A stretch of 18,453 nt of DNA from JBGPHT01 sp041484525 (GCA_041484525.1 JBGPHT010000153.1:1-18453), one strand, 5' to 3'. Counted from the first letter of the stretch, positions 7,606 through 14,813 are shown. Numbers and translations: made by a program. Notes: a model not told the origin generated them from the letters alone.

Positions 7606-8934
7606 GTGCAAGCAACTGCCGTTAGATCGATCTCATCGTCGGAAGCCCTTGCCGAAAAGATCCGCACCAAATCGGCACGCGTCGGAATTGTAGGACTGGG
7701 CTACGTCGGCCTCCCTTTGGCGGTGGAATTCGCCAAAGCCGGCTTCAACGTCACCGGGATCGACCTGCAGCGATCCAAGGTGGATCGGGTCAACGCCGGC
7801 GATTCCTACGTGCAGGACGTCGACTCGAGGGAGCTGGCCGCGCTCGTCAAAGCGCGTAAGATCTCAGCCGTCTCCGACTTCTCGGTGGTCGCCGGTCTGG
7901 ACACTATTAATATCTGCGTACCCACCCCGCTGCGCAAAACCAAAGACCCCGACATGAGCTACATCCTGTCGGCGTGCCAGGAGATTGCGCGCTATTCCCA
8001 TACGGGTCTGCTGACGATTCTCGAATCCACCACCTACCCGGGCACCACGGAAGAACTGGTGTTGCCGCTGTTGTCGCATTCCAACATGCAGGTGGGCCGC
8101 GATTTCTTTTTGTGCTTTTCCCCTGAACGCGTCGACCCGGGCAATCCCAAGTACAACACGCGAAACATTCCCAAGGTGGTGGGCGGCGTGACGGCGGCGT
8201 GCACGGAAATGGGCGCGCTCTTCTATGCGCAGGCGCTGCAGCACGTGGTGCCGGTGAGTTCGACGCAGGTGGCGGAAATGGTCAAGCTGCTCGAGAACAC
8301 TTTCCGCATGATCAACATCGGGCTGGTGAATGAACTGGCCATGATGTGCGACCGGATGAAAATCAATATCTGGGAAGTGATCGACGCCGCGGCCACCAAG
8401 CCTTTCGGGTTCATGCCGTTTTATCCCGGGCCGGGCCTGGGGGGACACTGCATCCCGATCGATCCTTTCTACCTGTCCTGGAAAACGCGCCAGGCCGGCA
8501 TCGAAGCGCGGTTCATCGAGCTCGCCGGCTACATCAACGGCCAGATGCCCCACTTCGTGGTCGAGAAGATTCAGACCGCGCTGAACGACCACGCCAAACC
8601 GCTGAAGGGTTCCCGTATTCACCTGGTCGGCGTCGCCTACAAGCGCGACATTGACGATGTGCGCGAGTCTCCCGCGCTCGACATCATCCACCTGCTGATG
8701 CGCCGCGGCGCCGAGATCACGTACAGCGACCCCTATGTTCCGTCGATCCGCGTGGATGAAGTGGAGCTGCGCTCGCAGGATCTCGAGGCGGCCATACCCG
8801 GGTCCGATTGCGTAGCCATCATAACCGACCATACAGGCACCGACTACCGCGCCGTGGTGGAGAAAGCCTCTCTCATCATCGACACGCGCCACGCCCTGAA
8901 AGGCATCAAGTCGGAGAAGATCATTTGTCTATAA
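7606..8934 (+). CDS. UDP-sugar 6-dehydrogenase (UDP-GlcNAc/ManNAc type)
   Basis: 442 residues. NAD-binding Rossmann motif VGIVGLGYVGLPLA near residues 26-39, and the conserved segments ICVPTPL, ESTTYPGTTEE and FSPERVDPGNP. The catalytic Cys is C282 in GPGLGGHCIPIDP, and the C-terminal domain includes GVAYKRDIDDVRESPALDI. It oxidises C6 of a UDP-hexose(amine) to the uronate with two NAD+, supplying an acidic sugar for surface polysaccharide. The sequence looks closer to the WbpA/WecC/TviB branch (amino-sugar substrates) than to UDP-glucose dehydrogenase, but the substrate cannot be fixed by eye. GTG is used as start, with GAGGAG 9 nt upstream. It sits 51 nt after the regulator gene and is probably co-transcribed. 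Confidence 0.93.
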   Translation: MQATAVRSISSSEALAEKIRTKSARVGIVGLGYVGLPLAVEFAKAGFNVTGIDLQRSKVDRVNAGDSYVQDVDSRELAALVKARKISAVSDFSVVAGLDTINICVPTPLRKTKDPDMSYILSACQEIARYSHTGLLTILESTTYPGTTEELVLPLLSHSNMQVGRDFFLCFSPERVDPGNPKYNTRNIPKVVGGVTAACTEMGALFYAQALQHVVPVSSTQVAEMVKLLENTFRMINIGLVNELAMMCDRMKINIWEVIDAAATKPFGFMPFYPGPGLGGHCIPIDPFYLSWKTRQAGIEARFIELAGYINGQMPHFVVEKIQTALNDHAKPLKGSRIHLVGVAYKRDIDDVRESPALDIIHLLMRRGAEITYSDPYVPSIRVDEVELRSQDLEAAIPGSDCVAIITDHTGTDYRAVVEKASLIIDTRHALKGIKSEKIICL

Positions 8935-9065
8935 ACGGGGAGCCCCGACACTCTCCGGCTCGCATGCCAGCAGGGCAATAGTACTCCCTAGGGAGACGTG
9001 TGCATGCCGGCGCTGTTATCCTTGAAGGAGCGCCAAATCAGCGCGGCCCGGTCCTCTGGGAATCA

Positions 9066-10103
9066 ATGTATAAAGAATTCTTCGGATTGCAGAAACTGCC
9101 GTTCAACCTGACACCGGACCCGGCGTTTCTCTTTCTGCCTTTGAAGCACCGCGAAGCATTTGCCGGATTGACCTACGCCATCCTGGACCGGAAGGGGTTC
9201 GTGGTTCTGACCGGCGATGCGGGCACCGGGAAGACCACGATTCTGAATAGCGTTCTGAATCGCCTGCCCGTCGATCGTGTCTATTCCAGCATCATTCTGA
9301 ACCCCACGCTCACGCCTTCGGAGTTCCTGGAGAATGTGCTGATGGATTTCGGCATCATGGACGTGCCGGTGAGCAAAGCGCAGCGTCTCTGGAAACTGCA
9401 GGAATTCCTGGCGCACGCCGATAATCAGGGGAAAGTTGCCGTACTGGTGGTCGATGAAGCGCACAAGCTGAGCGTGGAAGTGCTCGAAGAAATCCGCCTG
9501 CTGGGGAACTTCGAAAACGCTGAGATCAAATTTCTCCAGATCCTGCTTTTGGGCCAATCCGAGCTGGATCATGTCCTGGACAGGCAGGACCTGCGTCAAT
9601 TCAAGCAGCGCATTGCCCTCCGCCTGTACATCGATCCCCTGGCCACTTCAGAAGTCGAGGAGTACCTGCGTTTCCGCTGGGCCCGGGCGGGCGGCAAAGA
9701 GGCTCCTCCTTTTACTCCGGAGGCGATCAGAAGCATCAGCCAGTGGTCGGGCGGCATTCCGCGCCTGGTCAATTCTCTCTGCGATACGACCCTGCTGATG
9801 GCTTACGCGGATGCATCCCCGATGGTGGGCATCGAGTACGTCCGGAAAGCCGCCCACAATTTGGCGATGGTCGAAGTGCGGTCGGCGCCGAGTGCCGCTC
9901 TGGCGATGGTAGCCTCCTCCTCGATGCCGCCGATCAACCACGCCAGTCTGTCGCTGGTGCCGCAGGAACCGCCGGCCCAGCGGGCCTTCGCGGATTTTCC
10001 GCCGGAAGAGCACAGCCTCCCGAAGATGGCGCCTTATGGCGCCACGAAATCAAACTCCACCCTGTTGCGGCGCTTGGCTGAGAAATTCGGTTTGTCTCAC
10101 TAA
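9066..10103 (+). CDS. ExeA/GspA-like AAA ATPase, PEP-CTERM-locus secretion ATPase type
   Basis: 345 residues from ATG 9066. That start is chosen because the family begins with MYxxFFGLxxxPFxxTPDPxFLF, exactly seen here; a GTG at 9000 would add 22 unrelated residues. Walker A GDAGTGKTT at 50-58, Walker B VAVLVVDEAHKL with D130-E131, then the LLGQSEL and RIALRLYI segments and an SGGIPRLVN sensor-2-like region. The last 60 or so residues are low complexity. The family (TIGR03015-like) is typical of exosortase-associated polysaccharide loci, where it is thought to act in export or assembly at the inner membrane. The gap of 131 bp to the dehydrogenase gene contains no obvious terminator, so one transcript is possible. 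Confidence 0.88.
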   Translation: MYKEFFGLQKLPFNLTPDPAFLFLPLKHREAFAGLTYAILDRKGFVVLTGDAGTGKTTILNSVLNRLPVDRVYSSIILNPTLTPSEFLENVLMDFGIMDVPVSKAQRLWKLQEFLAHADNQGKVAVLVVDEAHKLSVEVLEEIRLLGNFENAEIKFLQILLLGQSELDHVLDRQDLRQFKQRIALRLYIDPLATSEVEEYLRFRWARAGGKEAPPFTPEAIRSISQWSGGIPRLVNSLCDTTLLMAYADASPMVGIEYVRKAAHNLAMVEVRSAPSAALAMVASSSMPPINHASLSLVPQEPPAQRAFADFPPEEHSLPKMAPYGATKSNSTLLRRLAEKFGLSH

Positions 10104-10119
10104 GGCGGGATTCCGCCCG
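10104..10119 (+). terminator. Weak hairpin after the ATPase gene
   Basis: GGCGG-GATT-CCGCC starts 2 nt after the stop codon. The stem is GC-rich but no T-run follows. It also lies just beyond the end of the convergent antitoxin gene. Confidence 0.3.
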
Positions 10120-10120
10120 G

Positions 10121-10381
10121 TCAGATGTCAGATGGCCGGCCGTCATCCCGATTCGCTTTCAGGGCCACCCAATCGAAGGCGCCAAGATGCAAGCTTTTCG
10201 CCCGCGCCCGAATGCGTTCGGCGGCGGCGCGCGCCTCCGCCCGATCGATTCCGTAGGAGTTTGGCACGAGCCGGGCCACCGGTTTGCCATGCCGCGTGAT
10301 GAGGAACTCCTCACCGCATTCCACGCGGTCGAGCAAAGCGTCCAGTTTGTTCATAGCTTCCAAGACTCCGATCTCCTGCAT
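10121..10381 (-). CDS. Orphan antitoxin, Phd/YefM family
   Basis: 86 residues from ATG 10381, preceded by GGAAGGGG about 8 nt upstream on the minus strand; a TTG at 10399 would add six residues. The sequence VLEAMNKLDALLDRVECGEE followed by ITRHGKPVARLVP is the classic Phd/YefM N-terminal DNA-binding domain. The C-terminal FDWVALKANRDDGRP resembles tails that bind VapC-type toxins. Such genes normally stand directly upstream of a toxin, but here the downstream side runs straight into the 3' end of the convergent ATPase gene, so the toxin is missing. It could be a relic, or it could still neutralise a toxin encoded elsewhere. Confidence 0.82.
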   Translation of the reverse strand: MQEIGVLEAMNKLDALLDRVECGEEFLITRHGKPVARLVPNSYGIDRAEARAAAERIRARAKSLHLGAFDWVALKANRDDGRPSDI

Positions 10382-10399
10382 GGCCAACGCCCCTTCCAA

Positions 10400-10609
10400 A
10401 CTAGCTTAAGCCACGTTGAGAAGTGCGGCAGCAAACGCTCGGTCAACACTTGGGTTGGTGCGGTGGGGGAACCCACATCGGCCCGGAGCGCAGCCTCCCG
10501 CAGCCAGCGCTCGGCCAACACTCGGTTGGTGCGCGCGGTCCCGTAGTGGTAGCGCCACGTAGTACACGGCCGGTTGTCTGTAGTGGTGCGACTGGTTGCC
10601 CCTGCGTTT
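10400..10609. repeat. Non-coding stretch with degenerate direct repeat
   Basis: About 210 bp between the antitoxin and the VanZ gene. The block GCTCGGTCAACACTTGGG (near 10438) recurs as GCTCGGCCAACACTCGG (near 10508), each followed by TTGGTGC, about 70 bp apart. CCAAC...GTTGG and GTGG...CCAC pairs give local hairpin potential. The ORFs crossing it are not convincing. The role is unknown; a degenerate extragenic repeat is most likely. Confidence 0.45.
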
Positions 10610-11053
10610 CTATCTGGATGCGGTGCGACTCGACCGGCCCGTCTTCGTCAAGCCTTTATGGCCGGCGAATACCGCCCGCAGAATTGCAGTCGTCCGCAGT
10701 GGCACGCCCACCAGCAATCCAAAACCGGCTCCGATGGCGTCTGCGACCATGTCCGCCACCTCGAAATCCCGCCACCCGGAGTAGAGCTGTGCGTATTCCA
10801 GTGCCACACCGAGAGCCACCGCGCCGATGGCGGCCGCAATAAAGAATCTTCGCTTCTCATGAATTGCCGGCAGAAACGCCAGGGCCGCATAGGCGACAAA
10901 ATGGTCGGCTTTGTCGCTGAACGGAAGGTAGTCGAGCGCCTTAATGGGCTCCGAATCCGAGGGCAAAAGCGAGCCGGCCACCACGACCAGGATGGCGAGC
11001 AGCCACAGCCCACGAAGTACTCGCTTCACCTTTGCGGGATGGGACAATTCCAT
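10610..11053 (-). CDS. VanZ-family membrane protein
   Basis: 147 residues with about four TM segments. The VanZ-like signature is visible: FSDKADHFVAYAALAF (conserved D-K-x-x-H-F-x-A-Y) and ALEYAQLYSGWRDFEVADMVADAIGAGFG (E/Q, R-x-x-E-x-x-D pattern). Named for vancomycin-resistance VanZ, but this small family is common in polysaccharide and exosortase loci, where it is often a neighbour of or fused to exosortase; its biochemical role there is not settled. The ATG overlaps the TGA of the TPR lipoprotein gene (TGATG on the minus strand at 11055-11051), so the two are translationally coupled and share one promoter upstream of 13236. Confidence 0.85.
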   Translation of the reverse strand: MELSHPAKVKRVLRGLWLLAILVVVAGSLLPSDSEPIKALDYLPFSDKADHFVAYAALAFLPAIHEKRRFFIAAAIGAVALGVALEYAQLYSGWRDFEVADMVADAIGAGFGLLVGVPLRTTAILRAVFAGHKGLTKTGRSSRTASR

Positions 11054-13236
11054 CAGAGCGGGGCCGCCGCGAGCCTGTCCAAGGCCGTCCGGGCATTAGC
11101 CGCGTCGAGGAAAGCCGGATCGCTCTTGAGCGCAGTCTGGAGAGATTTTCGCGCCAGATCGGTCCGGCGAGCAGCCACGTACGCCATACCCAGATGATAT
11201 TGGTACATGGCGTTGTCGGGCGATTGCTGGGCCGCTTGCTTCAATTGCGTCAGGGCCGGCTCGATGGATCCCAGTTTGTAATAGGCCCAGCCGAGCGCAT
11301 CCGCGGCAACGGGCGATCGCGGCATCGCCTGCTTAGCCGCCTGCGCCAGCGACACGGCGACATTCACGTCGCCGCCGTGCTCCAGGTACAGAAACGCCAA
11401 CTCCGCCGCTATATAAGGAGAGGCTGGATCGAGCTCCCGGGATTTCTCGAAGAGCCTTTTTGCCTCTTCCCAGTTGCTCTCCTTTTCATACTGATTGGCC
11501 AGCGCCATATAGTTGGATGGATTGCGCGGACTGGCCGCAATCGCGGTCCGTAAGTCGTTCTTGGCTTTCTCCACCGACCCCCGGGCGAAATCGATGTTGG
11601 CCAGCAGGGTGTAGGCCTGCGGTGTTTTCGGGTCGAGCGCCAGCGCCTGCCGGACGCCGGCTTCCGACTTGTCCAGGTCCTTCAGATTGAAGTAGCCGAG
11701 CGCCAGCAGGAAGTGGAGGCCGGCATTCCGGGAATCGCGCTGCAGCAAGCCTGAAATCTGCCGCACGGCTTCCTGCGCTTTGCCTTGCCGGGTGTAGAGA
11801 TTCAGCAGCATCCCCAGAGCGGGAAGCGAAGCCGGATCGTGCCGGAGCATTTCCTGGAGCACGGCTTCCCCTTGCCGCGTGTCGCCCTTCGCCAGCAGCG
11901 CCCGGGCGCGGGCCAGATAGGCTGACGGCAGTCCCGCATCGGTTTGGAGCGCGTTGCCGGCCAGGCGCAAAGCCTCGTCCGGATCGCCCTTGACGTTGAG
12001 GCCGGCCAAAGCCGCGGCGGCCTCGCTCATCTGCGGCTGCAGTGCGAGCGCCCGGGTGAAGGAGGCCTTGGCCAGGTCCAAAAGCCCGGCGGATTTCTGG
12101 GCGCCGCCCAGATAGTAGTAAGCCTTGGCGGAGTTTTGATCGGCATTGACGGCTTTTTGGAGGGCCGCCATCGCTTCGCTGTTTTTACCTTCCGACAGTA
12201 GGATACGACCCTGGGATACGAGGGCCGGCGGATCGGCCGGGTTGGTTTTCAAGACCTCCTGGACGAGGGGCGCCGCTTCCTGGATCCGGCCGAGGTCGAT
12301 CAGGGTTTCGATCCATTGGCCTTTGACGGTAGTGTCTTTGGGTTTGGCAGCGGCCACCGACTGGAATTCCGCGGCGGCCTTCTCCCTCAGTCCGATGGAC
12401 AGATAGAAGAGTCCCAACGCCTGATAGGCATTGGGATCGTCAGGCGCTCTGGTTTTGAGAGCGGCATAGAGTTTCTCGGCATCCGCCCGCTTGCCGGCCA
12501 CCAGGTACAAGCGGCCGAGCAACAACCAGGGAACCGAGGCGTGGGGATCGATATCGCACGCGGCGCGCATCTCGGTTTCGGCGGCGGCCATTTTGCCTTG
12601 CGAAAAATAGAATTGCCCCAGCGACACGCGGGCATCGAGAGACTTGGGATTGGCGGCGATCGCGTTCTTGTAAACCGCCTCCGCCGAAGAAGCCTCGCCT
12701 TGGGCCAGATAAACCGCTCCCAGGGCCGAATAGATCTCCACCTGCCGGGGATTCAGTTCGATGGCTTTCTGAAATTCCGCCAGGGCTTTCGGCAGGTCTC
12801 CCGCCACTACATGCTTCTGTCCCAGGATAGAGTGGGCCCGGGAATTGGACGGGTCGCGATCGATCACTTTCTGTACCACTGCCTGCGCCTCGGCGTATTG
12901 GTGGCGGGCAATCAGCAGACTGGCCAACTGGAGTTGCGCGCCGGAGTTCGCCGGGTCGAGGGTGGCTGCCGACTGCAGCTCGCGAAAGGCGGATTCGGGG
13001 TTGTTCAAGATCAGATAAACGCGGCCGAGCTGGTAGTGCGCGTCAGCCAACCGCGGGTCTATATCCAAGGCATTACGAAACTCGATCACGGCTTCCCGGT
13101 ATTTCCCTGATTTGGAGTACTTTTCTCCCAGGTTCAGGTGCTTGATCTTCTGCCGGTTGGGGTCGCTCGAACAGGCGGCCAACAGACCGATCCCGAGGAC
13201 GAGCCCGGCGAGTTTTGGGAAAGCGGAGAGCTTCAT
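11053..13236 (-). CDS. TPR-repeat outer-membrane lipoprotein, PrsT-like
   Basis: 727 residues. Lipoprotein signal: MKLSAFPKLAGLVLGIG then lipobox L19-A-A-C22, followed by SSD. With Ser at +2, outer-membrane sorting is expected. From about residue 30 to the end the protein is a run of roughly 19 TPR units of 34 residues (repeated A..LG..Y...G....A...F..A...P patterns). It resembles the PEP-CTERM system TPR lipoprotein PrsT but is shorter than the about 900 residues I recall for that family. A scaffold role in the envelope, for polysaccharide or sorted-protein export, is inferred. The VanZ gene overlaps its stop. A sigma-54-like motif lies on the minus strand 32-48 bp upstream of the ATG. No clear Shine-Dalgarno is present. 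Confidence 0.9.
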   Translation of the reverse strand: MKLSAFPKLAGLVLGIGLLAACSSDPNRQKIKHLNLGEKYSKSGKYREAVIEFRNALDIDPRLADAHYQLGRVYLILNNPESAFRELQSAATLDPANSGAQLQLASLLIARHQYAEAQAVVQKVIDRDPSNSRAHSILGQKHVVAGDLPKALAEFQKAIELNPRQVEIYSALGAVYLAQGEASSAEAVYKNAIAANPKSLDARVSLGQFYFSQGKMAAAETEMRAACDIDPHASVPWLLLGRLYLVAGKRADAEKLYAALKTRAPDDPNAYQALGLFYLSIGLREKAAAEFQSVAAAKPKDTTVKGQWIETLIDLGRIQEAAPLVQEVLKTNPADPPALVSQGRILLSEGKNSEAMAALQKAVNADQNSAKAYYYLGGAQKSAGLLDLAKASFTRALALQPQMSEAAAALAGLNVKGDPDEALRLAGNALQTDAGLPSAYLARARALLAKGDTRQGEAVLQEMLRHDPASLPALGMLLNLYTRQGKAQEAVRQISGLLQRDSRNAGLHFLLALGYFNLKDLDKSEAGVRQALALDPKTPQAYTLLANIDFARGSVEKAKNDLRTAIAASPRNPSNYMALANQYEKESNWEEAKRLFEKSRELDPASPYIAAELAFLYLEHGGDVNVAVSLAQAAKQAMPRSPVAADALGWAYYKLGSIEPALTQLKQAAQQSPDNAMYQYHLGMAYVAARRTDLARKSLQTALKSDPAFLDAANARTALDRLAAAPL

Positions 13237-13267
13237 AATATAGCGGAGGTCGAGCGGAATTTGGGTG

Positions 13268-13284
13268 GCACGCCAGAGGCCATT
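13268..13284 (-). promoter_or_regulatory. Sigma-54-like promoter motif, copy 1 (TPR lipoprotein)
   Basis: Read on the minus strand: AATGG-CCTC-TGGCGTGC. GG and GC are separated by exactly 10 bp as in -24/-12 promoters. The predicted start point near 13256 leaves a 20-nt leader before the ATG at 13236. It shares the TGGCGTGC block and ATGG with the two plus-strand copies. Confidence 0.6.
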
Positions 13285-13342
13285 ACCTAGAAACCGGGAT
13301 ACTTAACCTTAACGTTTCCCTTTAAATCGAAGTGAACTATTT

Positions 13343-13348
13343 TATATT
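13343..13348 (+). promoter_or_regulatory. Possible sigma-70 -10 element upstream of the small PEP-CTERM-like gene
   Basis: TATATT in an AT-rich stretch (13320-13364). No good -35 is found at 16-18 bp spacing, so this is a weak alternative to the sigma-54-like site just downstream. Confidence 0.2.
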
Positions 13349-13361
13349 CATTGAGTTAGCT

Positions 13362-13378
13362 TATGGTAATTGGCGTGC
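13362..13378 (+). promoter_or_regulatory. Sigma-54-like promoter motif, copy 2 (small PEP-CTERM-like gene)
   Basis: TATGG-TAAT-TGGCGTGC, GG-N10-GC. Predicted start near 13390, a leader of about 54 nt before the ATG at 13444. It matches copy 3 at all 13 positions outside the N4 spacer. Confidence 0.62.
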
Positions 13379-13383
13379 TTTTG

Positions 13384-13432
13384 TTCCGGGCCTTGATCCA
13401 GGGCTATTGGGATGAATAAGAACGGCCCGGAA
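13384..13432 (+). repeat. Inverted repeat just before the ribosome binding site
   Basis: TTCCGGGCC (13384-13392) is the exact reverse complement of GGCCCGGAA (13424-13432), 31 nt apart, and ends 3 nt before the GAGG ribosome binding site. If transcription began upstream it would form a leader hairpin; from the predicted sigma-54 start only a few bases of the 5' arm would be included. Confidence 0.6.
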
Positions 13433-13443
13433 TACGAGGCAAA

Positions 13444-13695
13444 ATGCGAAAATCGTTGAAGTTGGCTGTAGTAGTTCTCGGCTGCTTATTGCCGGTCGCT
13501 GTTGCCCAGGCTGCCAGGCTGACGGAACCTGCCGCCCAGGCCGTCCTGCAATCCATAGAAAACACTCAAATACCCGCGCATCTGGTGGGCCCGCCTGTCG
13601 TCATGGCGGAGCCTTCCGCGCTCATCCTGCTGGCGGTGGATTTGTTGGCGGTGGTGGCGGTAACCATGCTGGTCCGGCGGCGGGCATCGCGGTGA
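13444..13695 (+). CDS. Small exported protein with PEP-CTERM-like sorting tail
   Basis: 83 residues. N-terminal signal peptide (MRKSLKLAVVVLGCLLPVAVAQA, cleavage after AQA likely). A mature region of only about 30 residues follows, with no recognisable domain. The C-terminal tail starts MAEP and continues with a hydrophobic helix containing DLLAVV, ending in a VRRR basic cluster. This E-P / helix / Arg-cluster layout is that of PEP-CTERM substrates, which are cleaved and anchored or exported by an exosortase. An Asp inside the helix is unusual, and the same Asp is found in the next gene. GAGG lies 4 nt before the ATG. Promoter: sigma-54-like motif at 13362-13378. The tiny mature part could be a short surface or matrix peptide. 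Confidence 0.8.
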   Translation: MRKSLKLAVVVLGCLLPVAVAQAARLTEPAAQAVLQSIENTQIPAHLVGPPVVMAEPSALILLAVDLLAVVAVTMLVRRRASR

Positions 13696-13724
13696 AATTG
13701 TCGGAGTTCCTCCCAAACAAGTGG

Positions 13725-13753
13725 ACAGATGGGCCGGGGAACCCGTCTGTTTT
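13725..13753 (+). terminator. Intrinsic terminator of the small PEP-CTERM-like gene
   Basis: ACAGATGGG (13725-13733) pairs with CCCGTCTGT (13742-13750; one G-U pair) around an 8-nt loop, followed by a short T-run (TTTT including the last stem base). It sits 29 nt after the stop codon, so the two PEP-CTERM-like genes are probably separate transcripts. Confidence 0.6.
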
Positions 13754-13816
13754 GTGCCCGGGAGGCAGGGTTCAAAAATTTGGGACAGATAGCCTAATCT
13801 TTTCGTGAAAAAGTAC

Positions 13817-13822
13817 TATAAT
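13817..13822 (+). promoter_or_regulatory. Perfect -10 hexamer upstream of the second PEP-CTERM-like gene
   Basis: TATAAT, but without a recognisable -35 at the right distance (13793-13800). It may be a minor sigma-70 promoter or chance in an AT-rich patch. Confidence 0.25.
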
Positions 13823-13846
13823 GCCTGTGATTTCAACGACTTAAGA

Positions 13847-13863
13847 TATGGCTGCTGGCGTGC
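13847..13863 (+). promoter_or_regulatory. Sigma-54-like promoter motif, copy 3 (larger PEP-CTERM-like gene)
   Basis: TATGG-CTGC-TGGCGTGC, again GG-N10-GC. Predicted start near 13875, about 92 nt before the ATG at 13967. The leader then contains a small palindrome, CCCTTTT (13903-13909) / AAAAGGG (13912-13918). Confidence 0.62.
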
Positions 13864-13966
13864 ACCATAGGCGCAAGAGTTTCGGCGAAGTTGGCGATTG
13901 CGCCCTTTTCAAAAAGGGTGTATGGGATGTCCGCCTTCGCAGCCTGTTGAAAGGAAACGACAAACG

Positions 13967-14743
13967 ATGATGAGGGATATGCTGAAGTCGAAGTCGTGGT
14001 ACCTGGCTGCAGCAGCTTTTATATGTCTTGCACCCGGAGTCTTTGCGCAAAATGTCACGATGGAGTTGATCGCCCCGCCCGCGGGAGCGTCTATGGCTGG
14101 TGTTTACATCAGTCCGTACACTGCCCTGATCGGGGCGCCCAACCAGACCAAAGCCGTGATCACAGGCGTCGCGACATACGTCATCTGTGATGATTTCACG
14201 ACCGACGTCTCGGTCAACACTCCGCCCTGGCAGGCGATCGGTACCAACGTGGCGGCTCTCCAGGGAGAGGCGGCACCCGACAATGTCCTGAAGTTCGATC
14301 ACGGCAGCACTGCGGCCCAGGCGGCGACGCAGATCCTCGACTATACGGTCGCAGCGTACCTGGCCGTGGAGATCATGGAAGCCAAATGGGCAGGGGATGT
14401 GACTAAGGAGGGACGGCTGAGCTTCTCCCTGTGGGGCCTCTTCGATCCCACCTCGGTAGACGCGAATGGTCCCCTTAGCAGTCATTGGGTCACCGGCAGC
14501 GATCTGACTTACGCGAACCAGTACCTTGCCGATGCCCGGAATGCCGTCCTTACACAAGGCCTTACTCCGGCTAGCTTTTCCAACGTGACCGTCTATTCGC
14601 CGACACCGCAAAGTGCGTCCCAGGAATATTTGGTGGTGAGCATGGCTGAGCCACCATTCCTGGCTCTTCTAGGCATTGACTTGCTGGCTGTTGTTGGGCT
14701 CATCCTGTTTGTCCGCCGGCGGTTTGCCGGCGCAGTGAACTAA
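13967..14743 (+). CDS. Exported protein of unknown function with PEP-CTERM-like sorting tail
   Basis: 258 residues from ATG 13967, chosen because the signal peptide (MMRDMLKSKSWYLAAAAFICLAPGVFAQ) begins there and AGGA lies 11 nt upstream; a TTG at 13898 would place 23 odd residues in front. The mature part (about residues 29-225) has VYISPYTALIG and VICDDF segments. From memory it resembles acidobacterial PEP-CTERM proteins with SPYT...CDDF motifs, whose function is unknown. The tail starts MAEP and has LALLGIDLLAVVG followed by VRRR, closely matching the neighbouring small protein, including an Asp within the helix. An exosortase-sorted surface or matrix protein is inferred. Promoter: sigma-54-like motif at 13847-13863. 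Confidence 0.82.
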   Translation: MMRDMLKSKSWYLAAAAFICLAPGVFAQNVTMELIAPPAGASMAGVYISPYTALIGAPNQTKAVITGVATYVICDDFTTDVSVNTPPWQAIGTNVAALQGEAAPDNVLKFDHGSTAAQAATQILDYTVAAYLAVEIMEAKWAGDVTKEGRLSFSLWGLFDPTSVDANGPLSSHWVTGSDLTYANQYLADARNAVLTQGLTPASFSNVTVYSPTPQSASQEYLVVSMAEPPFLALLGIDLLAVVGLILFVRRRFAGAVN

Positions 14744-14757
14744 CTGATTCGGGTCGC

Positions 14758-14813
14758 GGGACCCGCTACTCCCGGAAGCTTGCCTGGCAAGCGGCTGTCG
14801 AGCAGCGGGTCCC
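14758..14813. repeat. Nested inverted repeat downstream of the PEP-CTERM-like gene
   Basis: Outer arms GGGACCCGCT (14758-14767) and AGCGGGTCCC (14804-14813) are perfect complements. Inside them GCTTGCC (14778-14784) pairs with GGCAAGC (14786-14792). The whole 56-nt block could form a branched hairpin. It starts 14 nt after a stop codon and may terminate or stabilise the transcript; it could also be a REP-like extragenic element. Bases 14814-14890 beyond it are pyrimidine-rich with no gene. Confidence 0.65.

Noticed and set aside
6340..7611. 423-residue ORF on the minus strand opposite the response regulator
   Set aside because: It is a shadow of a strongly supported gene: no recognisable domain, and the plus frame carries all NtrC motifs.
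7864..8892. 342-residue minus-strand ORF opposite the UDP-sugar dehydrogenase
   Set aside because: His/Arg-rich shadow in high-GC DNA; the plus frame is an intact dehydrogenase.
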